Shown here piece after piece: positions 15,413 to 25,098 of a stretch of DNA of 64,000 nt (positions are counted from its first letter, which is position 1; each line of letters starts with the position of its first letter). The DNA comes from Rugamonas brunnea (lineage in GTDB: Bacteria; Pseudomonadota; Gammaproteobacteria; Burkholderiales; Burkholderiaceae_D). Both the position numbers and the translations under genes were made by a program. The notes below the pieces were generated by a model that worked only from the letters and a program-made list of their open reading frames with translations, did no database searches and had not been told where the DNA came from. The DNA is taken from positions 1 through 64,000 of the forward strand of contig NZ_JACEZT010000014.1 of the NCBI RefSeq assembly GCF_014042345.1, in the 5' to 3' direction.

Positions 15413-17281
15413 ATGCGCCGCCATCCTCCCTCTTCCTCCGGCCCCGCGCCGGACGCCCGTGTCGCCACCCGCAGCGACCTGGCCACCCTGAAAACCCTGC
15501 TCCCTTACCTGTGGGTCTACAAATGGCGCGTGCTGCTGGCGCTGCTGTGCCTGGTAGGCGCCAAGCTGGCCAACGTCGGCGTGCCGCTGGTGATGAAGCG
15601 GCTGATCGATGCGCTCAGCGTCAACCCCAATCATCCGCAAGCGCTGCTGGTGCTGCCGCTGGGCGCCTTGCTGGCCTACGGCGTGTTGCGCGTGTCGACC
15701 ACGCTGTTCACGGAGCTGCGCGAGTTCCTGTTCGCGCGCGTCACGCAGCGGGCCGTGCGCACCATCGCGCTCAAGGTGTTCCGCCACCTGCATTCGCTGT
15801 CGCTGCGCTTCCACCTGAACCGTCAGACGGGCGGCATGACGCGCGACATTGAACGGGGCACGCGCGGCGTCGGTTCGCTGATCTCGTACACGCTGTTCAA
15901 CATCCTGCCGACGCTGGTGGAGATCACGCTGGTGCTGGGCTACCTGGTCACGCACTACGACATCTGGTTCTCCGTCATCACCTTCTGCGCGCTGGTGCTC
16001 TACATCGCCTTCACCGTGTTCGTGACGGACTGGCGCACCCACTTCCGCCGCACCATGAACGACCTCGATTCCAAGGCCAACACCAAGGCCATCGATTCGC
16101 TGATCAACTACGAGACGGTCAAATACTTCGGCAACGAGGATTACGAGGCGCGCCGCTACGACGAGGGCTTGCAGCGTTTCGAGTCGGCCGCCGTCAAATC
16201 GCAAACGTCGCTGTCGTTGCTCAACACGGGGCAGTCGCTGATCATCGCCAGCGCCGTCACGCTGATCCTGTGGCGCGCCACGGCGGGCGTAATCGCCGGC
16301 ACCATGACGCTGGGCGACCTGGTGCTGGTCAACTCGTTCATGATCCAGCTCTACATCCCGCTCAACTTCCTGGGCGTGATCTACCGCGAGATCAAGCAAA
16401 GCCTGGCCGACATGGAGCGTTTGTTCTCGCTGCTCGATGAGCACCGTGAAGTGGCCGACGCCCCGGACGCCCAGCCGCTGCGCACGCACGGCGCCGAAGT
16501 GCGTTTCCAGCACGTCGATTTCAGCTACGAGTCCAAGCGCAAGATCCTGTTCGATGTCGATTTCACGATCGCGCCCGGCACCACCACGGCCGTGGTGGGA
16601 CACAGCGGTTCGGGCAAGTCCACCTTGTCGCGCTTGCTGTTCCGCTTCTATGAAGTCAACGGCGGCAGCATCACCATCGATGGCCAGGACCTGCGCGTCG
16701 TAACGCAGGACTCGCTGCGCCACGCGATCGGCATCGTGCCGCAGGATACGGTGCTGTTCAACGACACCATCGAATACAACATCGCCTACGGCAAGCCGGG
16801 CGCCACCAAGGAGCAGATCGTGGCGGCGGCCAAGGCGGCGTCCATCCACGACTTCATCGAGAGCCTGCCGGACGGTTACGGCTCGATGGTGGGGGAGCGC
16901 GGACTCAAGCTGTCGGGCGGCGAGAAGCAGCGCGTGGCCATCGCGCGCACGCTGCTCAAGAATCCTGCCATCCTGATCTTCGACGAAGCCACGTCGGCGC
17001 TGGACTCCAAGGCCGAGCAGGCGATCCAGGCCCAGTTGAAGGAGATCGCCCGCAGCCGCACCACGCTGGTGATCGCGCACCGTTTGTCCACGGTGGCCGA
17101 CGCCGAGCAGATCCTGGTGCTCGACCATGGCCGCATCGTGGAGCGCGGCACGCACCAGTCGTTGCTGGCGGCCGATGGGTTGTATGCGCAGATGTGGTTG
17201 CGCCAGCAGGCGCGTGTCGACGAAGACCTTGCCTCGCCGGCCAGCCCGGGCCCGGACCGGATGGTGGCCGAACAGTCGTGA
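15413..17281 (+). CDS. ABC transporter, fused permease and ATPase (Atm1/HMT1-like exporter)
   Basis: The 622-residue half-transporter has an N-terminal six-helix membrane domain (about 30-330) and a C-terminal ATPase. Walker A is GHSGSGKST, the signature LSGGEKQRVAIARTLL and Walker B ILIFDEATSALDSK. The pattern is that of the Atm1/HMT1 type: TRDIERGTRGV and NYETVKYFGNEDYEARRYDE in the membrane domain. Members export glutathione-linked sulfur or metal species from mitochondria and alphaproteobacteria; the bacterial substrate here is unknown. The ATG at 15413 is preferred to the open upstream frame, which overlaps the divergent thioesterase gene. A bidirectional terminator follows. Confidence 0.92.
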   Translation: MRRHPPSSSGPAPDARVATRSDLATLKTLLPYLWVYKWRVLLALLCLVGAKLANVGVPLVMKRLIDALSVNPNHPQALLVLPLGALLAYGVLRVSTTLFTELREFLFARVTQRAVRTIALKVFRHLHSLSLRFHLNRQTGGMTRDIERGTRGVGSLISYTLFNILPTLVEITLVLGYLVTHYDIWFSVITFCALVLYIAFTVFVTDWRTHFRRTMNDLDSKANTKAIDSLINYETVKYFGNEDYEARRYDEGLQRFESAAVKSQTSLSLLNTGQSLIIASAVTLILWRATAGVIAGTMTLGDLVLVNSFMIQLYIPLNFLGVIYREIKQSLADMERLFSLLDEHREVADAPDAQPLRTHGAEVRFQHVDFSYESKRKILFDVDFTIAPGTTTAVVGHSGSGKSTLSRLLFRFYEVNGGSITIDGQDLRVVTQDSLRHAIGIVPQDTVLFNDTIEYNIAYGKPGATKEQIVAAAKAASIHDFIESLPDGYGSMVGERGLKLSGGEKQRVAIARTLLKNPAILIFDEATSALDSKAEQAIQAQLKEIARSRTTLVIAHRLSTVADAEQILVLDHGRIVERGTHQSLLAADGLYAQMWLRQQARVDEDLASPASPGPDRMVAEQS

Positions 17282-17302
17282 AATAAGCTCGTCGCCGCAT
17301 GA

Positions 17303-17331
17303 AAAAAGGCTTCCCTCGGGAAGCCTTTTTG
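17303..17331. terminator. Bidirectional terminator between the ABC exporter and gltP
   Basis: A-tract, GGCTTCC stem, tight CTCG loop and matching GGAAGCC plus five T residues form a stem that pairs 17303-17315 with 17318-17330. It is symmetrical and lies between converging genes. Confidence 0.88.
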
Positions 17332-17350
17332 TTGAGCGATCGCGCCAGTG

Positions 17351-18610
17351 TTATGGCAGCGGTGCGTCGGCCAGGTCGCGGCGGATCGGGTCAACCAGTT
17401 CGCCTTCCCACTTGGCCACGACAGCGGTGGCGATGCTGTTGCCGATCACGTTGGTGGCGGAACGGGCCATGTCCAGGAAGTGGTCGATACCGAGCAGCAG
17501 CACCAGGCCCGCTTCCGGGATGTTGAACTGGCCCAGCGTAGCGGCGATCACCACCAGCGAGGCGCGCGGTACGCCGGCCATGCCTTTGGAGGTCAGCATC
17601 AGCACCATCATCATCGTCATCTGCTGGCCCAGCGACATTTCGATGCCGTAAGCCTGGGCGATGAACACGGTGGCGAAGGTGCAGTACATCATCGAGCCAT
17701 CCAGGTTGAACGAGTAGCCGATCGGCAGCACGAAGGCGGCGATGCGGTTACGCACACCGAAGCGCTCCAGGCCTTCCAGCGTTTTCGGGTAGGCCGCTTC
17801 GCTCGACGCGGTGGAGAAGGCCAGCAGGGCCGGGCCGCGCATTTCGGCCATCAGGCCGCCAACGCGTTTGCCCAGGAACAGGAAGCCGATGGCGATCAGC
17901 AGTGCCCACAGCAGCGCAATGCCGAAATAGAACTCGGACATGAACACGCCGTAGGTCTTGAGCACACCGAGGCCGCTTTTGCCGATCACGCCGGCCACGG
18001 CCGCGAACACGGCGAACGGGGCGAACTTCATCACGTAGCCCGTCACTTTCAGCATCACGTGGGCCACGCCGTCGAGCGCGTCGACCATGGGCGCCGATTT
18101 TTCGCCCACGGCGGCAGCGGCCGAACCGAAGAACAGCGAGAAGATCACGATCTGCAGGATCTCGTTCTTGCCCATGCCTTCGATGATGGAGGCCGGCACC
18201 AGGTGGGTGACGAAATCCTTCAGCGTGAAGCCGGCAGTGGTGATGCCGCTGGCGGCGGTGGTGGCCGGCAGGTGGCCCAGCAGCGCGTCGCCGGGGTGGA
18301 ACATGTTGACCAGCACCAGGCCCAGGGTCAGCGAAATGAGCGAGGCGATGAAGAACCAGCCCAGCGTCTTGATACCGATACGACCCACTTCGCTGGCGTC
18401 GCCCATGCGGGCGATACCCACCACCAGGGTGGAAAAGACCAGCGGCGCGATGATCATCTTAATCAGGCGCAGGAACAGGGTCGTCACCAGCGACATGATG
18501 TCGGCAAATCCGGCCGGATCGGACAGATTGAGGTTGGCCAGGTAGCCGGCGAAGATGCCCAGCACCAGTCCGACGAGGATGTAGGTGGTCAATCGGCTTT
18601 GTTTTTTCAT
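17351..18610 (-). CDS. Dicarboxylate/amino acid:cation symporter (GltP/DctA family)
   Basis: The 419-residue inner-membrane symporter takes up glutamate, aspartate or C4-dicarboxylates with protons or sodium. Eight or so hydrophobic segments, the serine-rich hairpin FSTASSEAAYPKTLE (about 275-290), the helix motif SFNLDGSMMY and the C-terminal GIDHFLDMARSATNVIGN are all diagnostic. Start: the ATG at 18610 opens directly into the first membrane helix; the frame is open far upstream but only as antisense of the ABC ATPase gene. It is divergent from the glutamate/aspartate ABC importer, so this locus has two uptake routes for related substrates. Confidence 0.93.
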   Translation of the reverse strand: MKKQSRLTTYILVGLVLGIFAGYLANLNLSDPAGFADIMSLVTTLFLRLIKMIIAPLVFSTLVVGIARMGDASEVGRIGIKTLGWFFIASLISLTLGLVLVNMFHPGDALLGHLPATTAASGITTAGFTLKDFVTHLVPASIIEGMGKNEILQIVIFSLFFGSAAAAVGEKSAPMVDALDGVAHVMLKVTGYVMKFAPFAVFAAVAGVIGKSGLGVLKTYGVFMSEFYFGIALLWALLIAIGFLFLGKRVGGLMAEMRGPALLAFSTASSEAAYPKTLEGLERFGVRNRIAAFVLPIGYSFNLDGSMMYCTFATVFIAQAYGIEMSLGQQMTMMMVLMLTSKGMAGVPRASLVVIAATLGQFNIPEAGLVLLLGIDHFLDMARSATNVIGNSIATAVVAKWEGELVDPIRRDLADAPLP

Positions 18611-18860
18611 ATTTTTTGAGTTCCTGTGGTAGTGTCTCTCTGGCGTGGCCGGCGCTGCAACAGGGTCGCTGTCGCCGCGCGATCTCGTGCACAATAGCGT
18701 CAAAGGGCCGCAACGATGACGTGAATATCGCGCGGTCCAGCCTTGTAAACTGATGAAACTATGAGCAAGTTCCGCAGTATCCTTGCGGGCAAGGGTACTG
18801 TCAAGCGCGCGCGGGCGCCCGTTCGGGGCCGCGCCTGGGCCTCTTTGGCGACGGAAAAGC

Positions 18861-19586
<726 letters not shown>

Positions 19587-19644
19587 AGGAGCAACGCGCA
19601 GTACGATTCGCAATGGTTGGATTTTTTCTGCTGAAGGAGGAATC

Positions 19645-20625
19645 ATGGCTGGTTCGAGTAGCGTACATAGTAGCTTACATAAGTCCCTGTTCATCTCCCT
19701 GGCCTGCGCGGCGGGCCTGCTACTGGCGGCGCATGCCGGCGCCGAGGAGGCCGGCGGCACGCTGGCCAAAATCAAGCGCACCGGCACCATCACGCTCGGT
19801 GTGCGCGACGGCTCCATTCCGTTCTCCTACCTCGACGACAAGCAGCAGTACCAGGGCTATTCCGTCGACCTGTGCATGAAGGTGGTGGTGGCGGTGCAGA
19901 AGCAGCTGGGCCTGACGGGCCTGAAGGTGCAGATGAATCCCGTGACGGCGGCCAACCGCATCCCGCTGATGGCCAACGGCACCATCGACCTTGAATGCGG
20001 CTCCACCACCAACAACGCCGAGCGCCAGAAGCAGGTGGCGTTCGCGCCCACCATGTTCGTGATCGCCAACCGGCTGCTGGCCAAGAAGTCCTCGCACATC
20101 CGCAGCCTGGCCGACATGAAGGGCAAGACGCTGGTGGCCACGGCCGGCACCACCACGCTCAAGCAGATGACGATCCTGAACAACGAGCAGCAGCTGGGCA
20201 TGAACATCGTGGTGGGCAAGGACCATCCCGAATCGTTCCTGATGCTGGAGACGGGGCGCGCCGTGGCCGAGGCCAACGACGACATCCTGCTGGCCAGCCA
20301 GGTGGCCACCTCGCGCAATCCGGGCGAGTTCGAGATCACCAAGGAAGCCCTGTCGGTGGAACCGTACGGCATCATGCTGCGGCGCGACGACCCGGCCTTC
20401 AAGCAGGTGGTGGACGCGGCGCTCACGCGGCTGTACCAGTCCGACGATTTCATCAAGATCTATAACAAGTGGTTCCTCAGTCCCATCCCGCCCAAGGGCA
20501 TCAACCTGAACTTCCCCATGCCGCCCCAGCTGAAGGCGGTGATCGCCAAGCCGACCGACTCGCCCGATCCGGCCGCCTATGCCGAGGTGCCGGCGGCGCA
20601 GAAGGCGGCCAGCCGCAGGAAGTGA
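19645..20625 (+). CDS. gltI: Glutamate/aspartate-type ABC transporter substrate-binding protein
   Basis: The 326-residue protein has an N-terminal signal (hydrophobic about 12-30, ending AHAGAEE) and the periplasmic amino-acid-binding fold: TITLGVRDGSIPFSYLD near 50, then the ligand segment DLECGSTTNNAERQKQVAF. The latter two match GltI, the glutamate/aspartate-binding protein. The start at 19645 is fixed by a perfect AAGGAGG (19634-19640). It lies between the ATPase and the two permease genes, in the order gltL-gltI-gltJ-gltK rather than the enteric gltI-J-K-L. A charged Ala/Pro/Lys tail ends the protein. Confidence 0.93.
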   Translation: MAGSSSVHSSLHKSLFISLACAAGLLLAAHAGAEEAGGTLAKIKRTGTITLGVRDGSIPFSYLDDKQQYQGYSVDLCMKVVVAVQKQLGLTGLKVQMNPVTAANRIPLMANGTIDLECGSTTNNAERQKQVAFAPTMFVIANRLLAKKSSHIRSLADMKGKTLVATAGTTTLKQMTILNNEQQLGMNIVVGKDHPESFLMLETGRAVAEANDDILLASQVATSRNPGEFEITKEALSVEPYGIMLRRDDPAFKQVVDAALTRLYQSDDFIKIYNKWFLSPIPPKGINLNFPMPPQLKAVIAKPTDSPDPAAYAEVPAAQKAASRRK

Positions 20626-20626
20626 T

Positions 20627-21358
20627 ATGCATTACCACTGGAACTGGGCCATCTTCGGCGAGCTCTCGCCCGACGGCGTCCACACCTACTGGGACACGCT
20701 GCTGTCGGGCCTGGGCTGGACCCTGGCCACCTCGCTGTGCGGCTGGGTGATGGCGCTGGCGCTGGGGCTGGCCGTGGGCACGCTGCGCACGCTGCCTTCG
20801 CCGTGGCTGCGGCGGCTGGGCACGGCCTACGTGGAATTGTTCCGCAACGTGCCGCTGCTGGTGCAGATGTTCCTGTGGTTTTTCGTGATGCCGGAACTGC
20901 TGCCGCAGGCGGCCGGCGACTGGCTCAAGGCGCTGCCCAACGCGCCCTTCCTCACGGCCGTCGTGTGCCTGGGCTTCTTCACGTCGGCCCGGGTGGCGGT
21001 GCAGGTCACGGCCGGCATCGAGGCGCTGGCCGGTGGGCAGCGGCTGGCCGCGCTGGCGCTGGGACTGCGCCTGCCGCAGGCCTACCGCTACGTGCTGCTG
21101 CCGCTGGCGCTGCGCATCGTGCTGCCACCGCTGACGAGCGAATTCCTCAACATCATCAAGAACAGTTCCGTGGCGCTCACCATCGGCCTGATGGAACTGA
21201 CGGCCAGCGCGCGCGCCATCCAGGAATTCTCGTTCCAGGTGTTCGAAGCGTTTTCCGCCGCCACCGCCATCTACGTGCTGGCCAACCTGGTGGTGATCGC
21301 CGCCATGCACTGGCTGGAACGGCGGCTGGCGCTGCCCGGCACATTAGGCAGGCACTGA
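20627..21358 (+). CDS. gltJ: Amino acid ABC transporter permease (GltJ type)
   Basis: The 243-residue inner-membrane permease has the HisM/GltJ layout. It carries the ELFRNVPLLVQMFLWFF motif (about 66-82) and the EAA loop that contacts the ATPase (about 138-155, AALALGLRLPQAYRYVLLPLALR). The ATG follows the gltI stop by one base, so translation is probably coupled. It forms the translocation pore together with the permease encoded next. Confidence 0.94.
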   Translation: MHYHWNWAIFGELSPDGVHTYWDTLLSGLGWTLATSLCGWVMALALGLAVGTLRTLPSPWLRRLGTAYVELFRNVPLLVQMFLWFFVMPELLPQAAGDWLKALPNAPFLTAVVCLGFFTSARVAVQVTAGIEALAGGQRLAALALGLRLPQAYRYVLLPLALRIVLPPLTSEFLNIIKNSSVALTIGLMELTASARAIQEFSFQVFEAFSAATAIYVLANLVVIAAMHWLERRLALPGTLGRH

Positions 21359-21360
21359 GC

Positions 21361-22053
21361 ATGTTCGCCCAGTTCGATTTCGACGTCATCGCCCGTTCCT
21401 GGGTCTACCTGTTCCAGGTGGGGATGACGTTCACGCTGGAGCTGACGGTGCTGGCCATGCTGGGTGGCGTGGCATTGGGCACGCTGCTGGCGCTGGGCCG
21501 CATGTCGCGGCGCCGGCCGCTGGCGCTGGCGGCGGCCGGCTACGTGAACCTGGTGCGGGCCGTGCCGCTGGTGCTGGTGATCTTCTGGTTCTATTTCCTG
21601 GTGCCGTACGTGGCGGCGTGGCTGATCGGGGCGGACGAACCGATCAAGGTGGGCACGTTCTGGTCGGCGCTGATCACATTCACCCTGTTCCAGGCCGCCT
21701 ACTACTGCGAGATCATGCGCGGCGGGATACAGGCCATTCCGCGCGGGCAGGTGCTGGCGGCGCAGGCGCTGGGGCTGGGCTACGGGCGCACCATGTGGCA
21801 CATCGTGCTGCCGCAGGCGTTCCGCAACATGCTGCCGGTGCTGCTGACCCAGACCATCGTGCTGTTCCAGGACGTGTCGCTGGTGTATGTGCTGTCGGTG
21901 CCCGATTTCGTCGGCGCAGCCAGCAAGGTCGCCCAGCGCGACGGGCGGCTGGTGGAAATGTACACGTTCGTGGCGGTGGTGTACTTCGTGCTGTGCTGTC
22001 TGCTGTCGTGGGCGGCCCGGCGGTTGCAGCGGCGGGTGGCCATCATCCGATAG
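21361..22053 (+). CDS. gltK: Amino acid ABC transporter permease (GltK type)
   Basis: The 230-residue second permease subunit has the motif YVNLVRAVPLVLVIFWFYF (about 60-78) and the EAA loop AAQALGLGYGRTMWHIVLPQA. It begins two bases after the gltJ stop. A longer open frame reaches upstream to 20737, but only as a shadow of gltJ. The operon ends here. The 132 bases before pyrC contain a possible -10 (TAAAAT, 22149-22154) without a recognisable -35. Confidence 0.94.
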   Translation: MFAQFDFDVIARSWVYLFQVGMTFTLELTVLAMLGGVALGTLLALGRMSRRRPLALAAAGYVNLVRAVPLVLVIFWFYFLVPYVAAWLIGADEPIKVGTFWSALITFTLFQAAYYCEIMRGGIQAIPRGQVLAAQALGLGYGRTMWHIVLPQAFRNMLPVLLTQTIVLFQDVSLVYVLSVPDFVGAASKVAQRDGRLVEMYTFVAVVYFVLCCLLSWAARRLQRRVAIIR

Positions 22054-22185
22054 GGGCGATTCCGCTCGCGGGTGGTTGCAAGAATTTCATCTTCTGGCAG
22101 TTATGTCAGCCATGACCCCGCAACCGGGCACCCATTCCCGCGACCAGTTAAAATGGCGGGATCCGCAATTTGAGAGTCCGCTGCC

Positions 22186-23238
22186 ATGTCCGATTTCGAA
22201 CACATCCCCCAGAGCCTGACCATCACCCGTCCAGACGACTGGCATTTGCACCTGCGCGATGGCGCCACCCTGGCCAGCGTGCTGCCGCACAGCGCGCGCC
22301 AGTTCGGCCGCGCCATCGTCATGCCCAACCTGAAGCCGCCCGTCACCACCACGGCCATGGCGCTGGCCTATCGCGAGCGTATCCTGGCCGCGCTGCCGCA
22401 GGGGATGGAATTCGAGCCGCTGATGACGCTCTACCTGACCAACAACACCCCGCCTGACGAGATCGTGCGCGCCCAGGAAAGTGGCTTCATCCACGCCGTC
22501 AAGCTGTACCCGGCCGGCGCCACCACCAATTCCGACGCCGGCGTGACCGACCTGCGCAACTGCTACAAGACGCTGGAAATGATGCAGGAAGTGGGCATGC
22601 CCTTCCTGGTCCATGGCGAGGTAACGGACCCCGACATCGACCTGTTCGATCGCGAAGCCGTGTTCATCGAGCGCGTGATGCGCCCGCTGCGCCGCGATTT
22701 CCCGGCCCTGAACGTGGTGTTCGAGCACATCACCACCAAGGACGCGGCCCAGTACGTGGCCGAGGCGGACGGCCCGATCGCCGCCACCATCACGGCCCAC
22801 CACCTGCTGTACAACCGCAACGAGATCTTCAAGGGCGGCATCCGTCCCCACTACTACTGCCTGCCCGTGCTCAAGCGCGAGGAACACCGCCTGGCGCTGA
22901 TGACGGCCGCCACCAGCGGCGACGAGCGCTTCTTCCTGGGCACGGACTCGGCGCCGCACGCGCAGGGCGCCAAAGAGGCGGCCTGCGGCTGCGCTGGTTG
23001 CTACACGGCCCTGCACGCGATGGAGCTGTACGCGGAAGCGTTCGAACGCGCCGGCGCGCTCGACAAACTGGAAGCCTTCGCGAGCTTCAACGGCCCGGCC
23101 TTCTACGGCCTGCCGCGCAACACGGGCACCATCACGCTCAAGCGCGAAGCGTGGGAGCTGCCGGCCACGCTGCCGCTGGCCGACCAGCAGGTGGTGCCGC
23201 TCAACGCCGGCGAAACCATCAACTGGAAGATGGTCTGA
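22186..23238 (+). CDS. pyrC: Dihydroorotase (class II)
   Basis: The enzyme catalyses reversible cyclisation of carbamoyl-aspartate to dihydroorotate in de novo pyrimidine synthesis. The 350-residue cytosolic protein has the zinc-binding WHLHLRDG near residue 20, the carbamylated-lysine segment [14 protein letters not shown] near 105, the HGE metal motif (LVHGEVTD), and the C-terminal TDSAPH. The length is typical for the single-domain enteric type. A DUF3025 gene follows three bases after the stop and is probably co-transcribed. Confidence 0.96.
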   Translation: MSDFEHIPQSLTITRPDDWHLHLRDGATLASVLPHSARQFGRAIVMPNLKPPVTTTAMALAYRERILAALPQGMEFEPLMTLYLTNNTPPDEIVRAQESGFIHAVKLYPAGATTNSDAGVTDLRNCYKTLEMMQEVGMPFLVHGEVTDPDIDLFDREAVFIERVMRPLRRDFPALNVVFEHITTKDAAQYVAEADGPIAATITAHHLLYNRNEIFKGGIRPHYYCLPVLKREEHRLALMTAATSGDERFFLGTDSAPHAQGAKEAACGCAGCYTALHAMELYAEAFERAGALDKLEAFASFNGPAFYGLPRNTGTITLKREAWELPATLPLADQQVVPLNAGETINWKMV

Positions 23239-23241
23239 GGC

Positions 23242-24042
23242 GTGTTCGGCGCCATCGACTGGCCGCGCCCCTGGTATCAGACGGTAGGGGCGGCGGCGAC
23301 CCTGCTGGCGCCTGGCGCCGGCAGCGAGATCGAAAAATTCAACGCGCGAGCAGCCGCGCTCGATTTATGTAATCATCGGGGACTGCCGCTGAGGTTTGTG
23401 CCGCAAAGCGCGCTGCCCGACGGCACCGCGTATGAGGAATTCATCGGCGCCACCGGCTGCGTGCCTACGCGCGACAACCTGCACGATTTCTTCAACGCCC
23501 TGGTGTGGCTCAGCTTCCCGCGCATCAAGCGGCAACTGAACGCGCTGCAGGCGGCGCAGATCGCGCGCGATGGCGTCGGCAAGTCGCGCGGCCCGGCCCG
23601 CGACGCGGCCACGCTGTTCGACGAGAACGCCGCCTTGCTGGTGGTGCGCGACAGTGTTGCCGGCCATGCGCTGGCCGATGCGTTGCGTGGCCATCAGTGG
23701 CGCGCCGCGTTCGTCGAGCAGCGCGCCAGTTGGGGCCCGGATGCGCAAGTCTGGTTGTTCGGTCATGCGCTGATGGAGAAACTGGTGGCGCCCTACAAGG
23801 CGATCACCGCGCACACCCGCGTGGTCGTCGCCGGGGGCGATTATTTTGCGCTGGATGATGCAGGCCGGCGCGCCTGGCTGGACGAGCATGTTGCGCAGGA
23901 TCTGGCGCAACAGGGTTTGACGACGGCCTGCTTCACGCCGCTGCCGGTGCTGGGCGTACCGGACTGGTGGCCAGGGCAGGACGAGACATTTTATGCAGAC
24001 GCCACGGTGTTCCGTCCTAAACGGGGGACAGTGGTCAACTAG
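23242..24042 (+). CDS. DUF3025 domain-containing protein
   Basis: The 266-residue protein matches the DUF3025 family by recall: the N-terminal IDWPRPWYQT, the central segment PTRDNLHDFFNALVWLSFPRIKRQLN and the C-terminal LPVLGVPDWWPGQDETFYAD, where the conserved Trp/Asp-rich ending is typical. It starts with GTG three bases after pyrC. There is no signal peptide or membrane segment, so it should be cytosolic. The function of the family is unknown; it is common in betaproteobacteria, and the tie to pyrC here is only positional. Confidence 0.88.
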   Translation: MFGAIDWPRPWYQTVGAAATLLAPGAGSEIEKFNARAAALDLCNHRGLPLRFVPQSALPDGTAYEEFIGATGCVPTRDNLHDFFNALVWLSFPRIKRQLNALQAAQIARDGVGKSRGPARDAATLFDENAALLVVRDSVAGHALADALRGHQWRAAFVEQRASWGPDAQVWLFGHALMEKLVAPYKAITAHTRVVVAGGDYFALDDAGRRAWLDEHVAQDLAQQGLTTACFTPLPVLGVPDWWPGQDETFYADATVFRPKRGTVVN

Positions 24043-24071
24043 GTCGCATGGCGGCGGAAAGCGAAACGAAT

Positions 24072-25067
24072 ATGGGTCAGGTCATCCGCTGGGGCATCCT
24101 GGGTACCGGCAAAATCTCGACGGCGTTCGCCACCGCCTTGCAGGATACGCCCGGCGCCAGATTGGTGGCCGTCGCTTCGCGCAGCGCCGACGGCGCCGCC
24201 GCGTTTGGCGCCCGCTTCGGCGTGGAACGCTGCCATGGCTCCTACCAGGCGCTGGCCGACGACGACCAGGTGGACGTGGTCTACATCGGCACGCCGCACC
24301 CCATGCACCACGAGAACGCCATGATGTGCCTGCACGGCGGCAAGGGCGTGCTGGTCGAGAAATCGTTCACCATGAACCGCCGGCAGGCCGAGGACATCAT
24401 CGCGCTGGCGCGCCGCAAGCAGCTGTTCGTGATGGAAGCCATGTGGACCCGCTTCATGCCGGCCGTGGTTGAGGCCAAGCGCATCATCGACAGCGGCGAG
24501 ATCGGCACCCCGACCCACGTCAGCGCCGATTTCGGCTTCGCCGCCACGGTCGGCCCCGAGCATCGCCTGTTCAATCCGGACCTGGGCGGCGGCGCGTTGC
24601 TGGACGTGGGCATCTACCCGCTGTCGATGGCCTCGTTCTTCCTCGGCGAAGTGACGGCCGTGCAGGCGCAGGCCCAGATGGCCACCACCGGCATCGATCT
24701 GCAGACCATGTTCACGCTGCGCCACGAAGGCGGCGCCATGTCCGCCTGCAGCTGCAGCCTGCGCGCGCGCACGCCGACCGAACTGACCATCTCGGGCGAC
24801 AAGGGTTTCGTGCGCCTGCATGACCGCTTCTACAAAACGGAGAAGATCTCCGTCACGCTGGTGGATGGCCTGGCGCGCAACGAACGCACGCTCACCATCC
24901 CCCACAGCGGCAACGGCTACACGCACGAGGCCCAGGAAGTGGTGCGCTGCATGCGCCTGGGCCTGATCGAAAGCCCCGTCATGCCGCACGAGGAAACGCT
25001 GGCCATCATGGGCGTGCTCGACACCATCCGGGACCAGATCGGCCTGCGCTACAGCGCCGACCAATAA
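24072..25067 (+). CDS. Gfo/Idh/MocA-family NAD(P)-dependent oxidoreductase
   Basis: The 331-residue protein has the N-terminal Rossmann motif WGILGTGKIS and the sugar-dehydrogenase catalytic-lysine segment (VEKSFTMN, where most relatives have EKP). The C-terminal alpha/beta domain carries the GGGALLDVGIYPLSMA helix with its conserved Asp/His-type substrate positions. Relatives act on sugars, inositols or trans-dihydrodiols; the substrate here is unknown. The start at 24072 is chosen because GGAAAG precedes it at a usable distance. A second ATG at 24048, adding eight residues, has AGG too close to it. Confidence 0.88.
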   Translation: MGQVIRWGILGTGKISTAFATALQDTPGARLVAVASRSADGAAAFGARFGVERCHGSYQALADDDQVDVVYIGTPHPMHHENAMMCLHGGKGVLVEKSFTMNRRQAEDIIALARRKQLFVMEAMWTRFMPAVVEAKRIIDSGEIGTPTHVSADFGFAATVGPEHRLFNPDLGGGALLDVGIYPLSMASFFLGEVTAVQAQAQMATTGIDLQTMFTLRHEGGAMSACSCSLRARTPTELTISGDKGFVRLHDRFYKTEKISVTLVDGLARNERTLTIPHSGNGYTHEAQEVVRCMRLGLIESPVMPHEETLAIMGVLDTIRDQIGLRYSADQ

Positions 25068-25098
25068 CGCACAACACCATATCAGGCAGAGTTCAGAC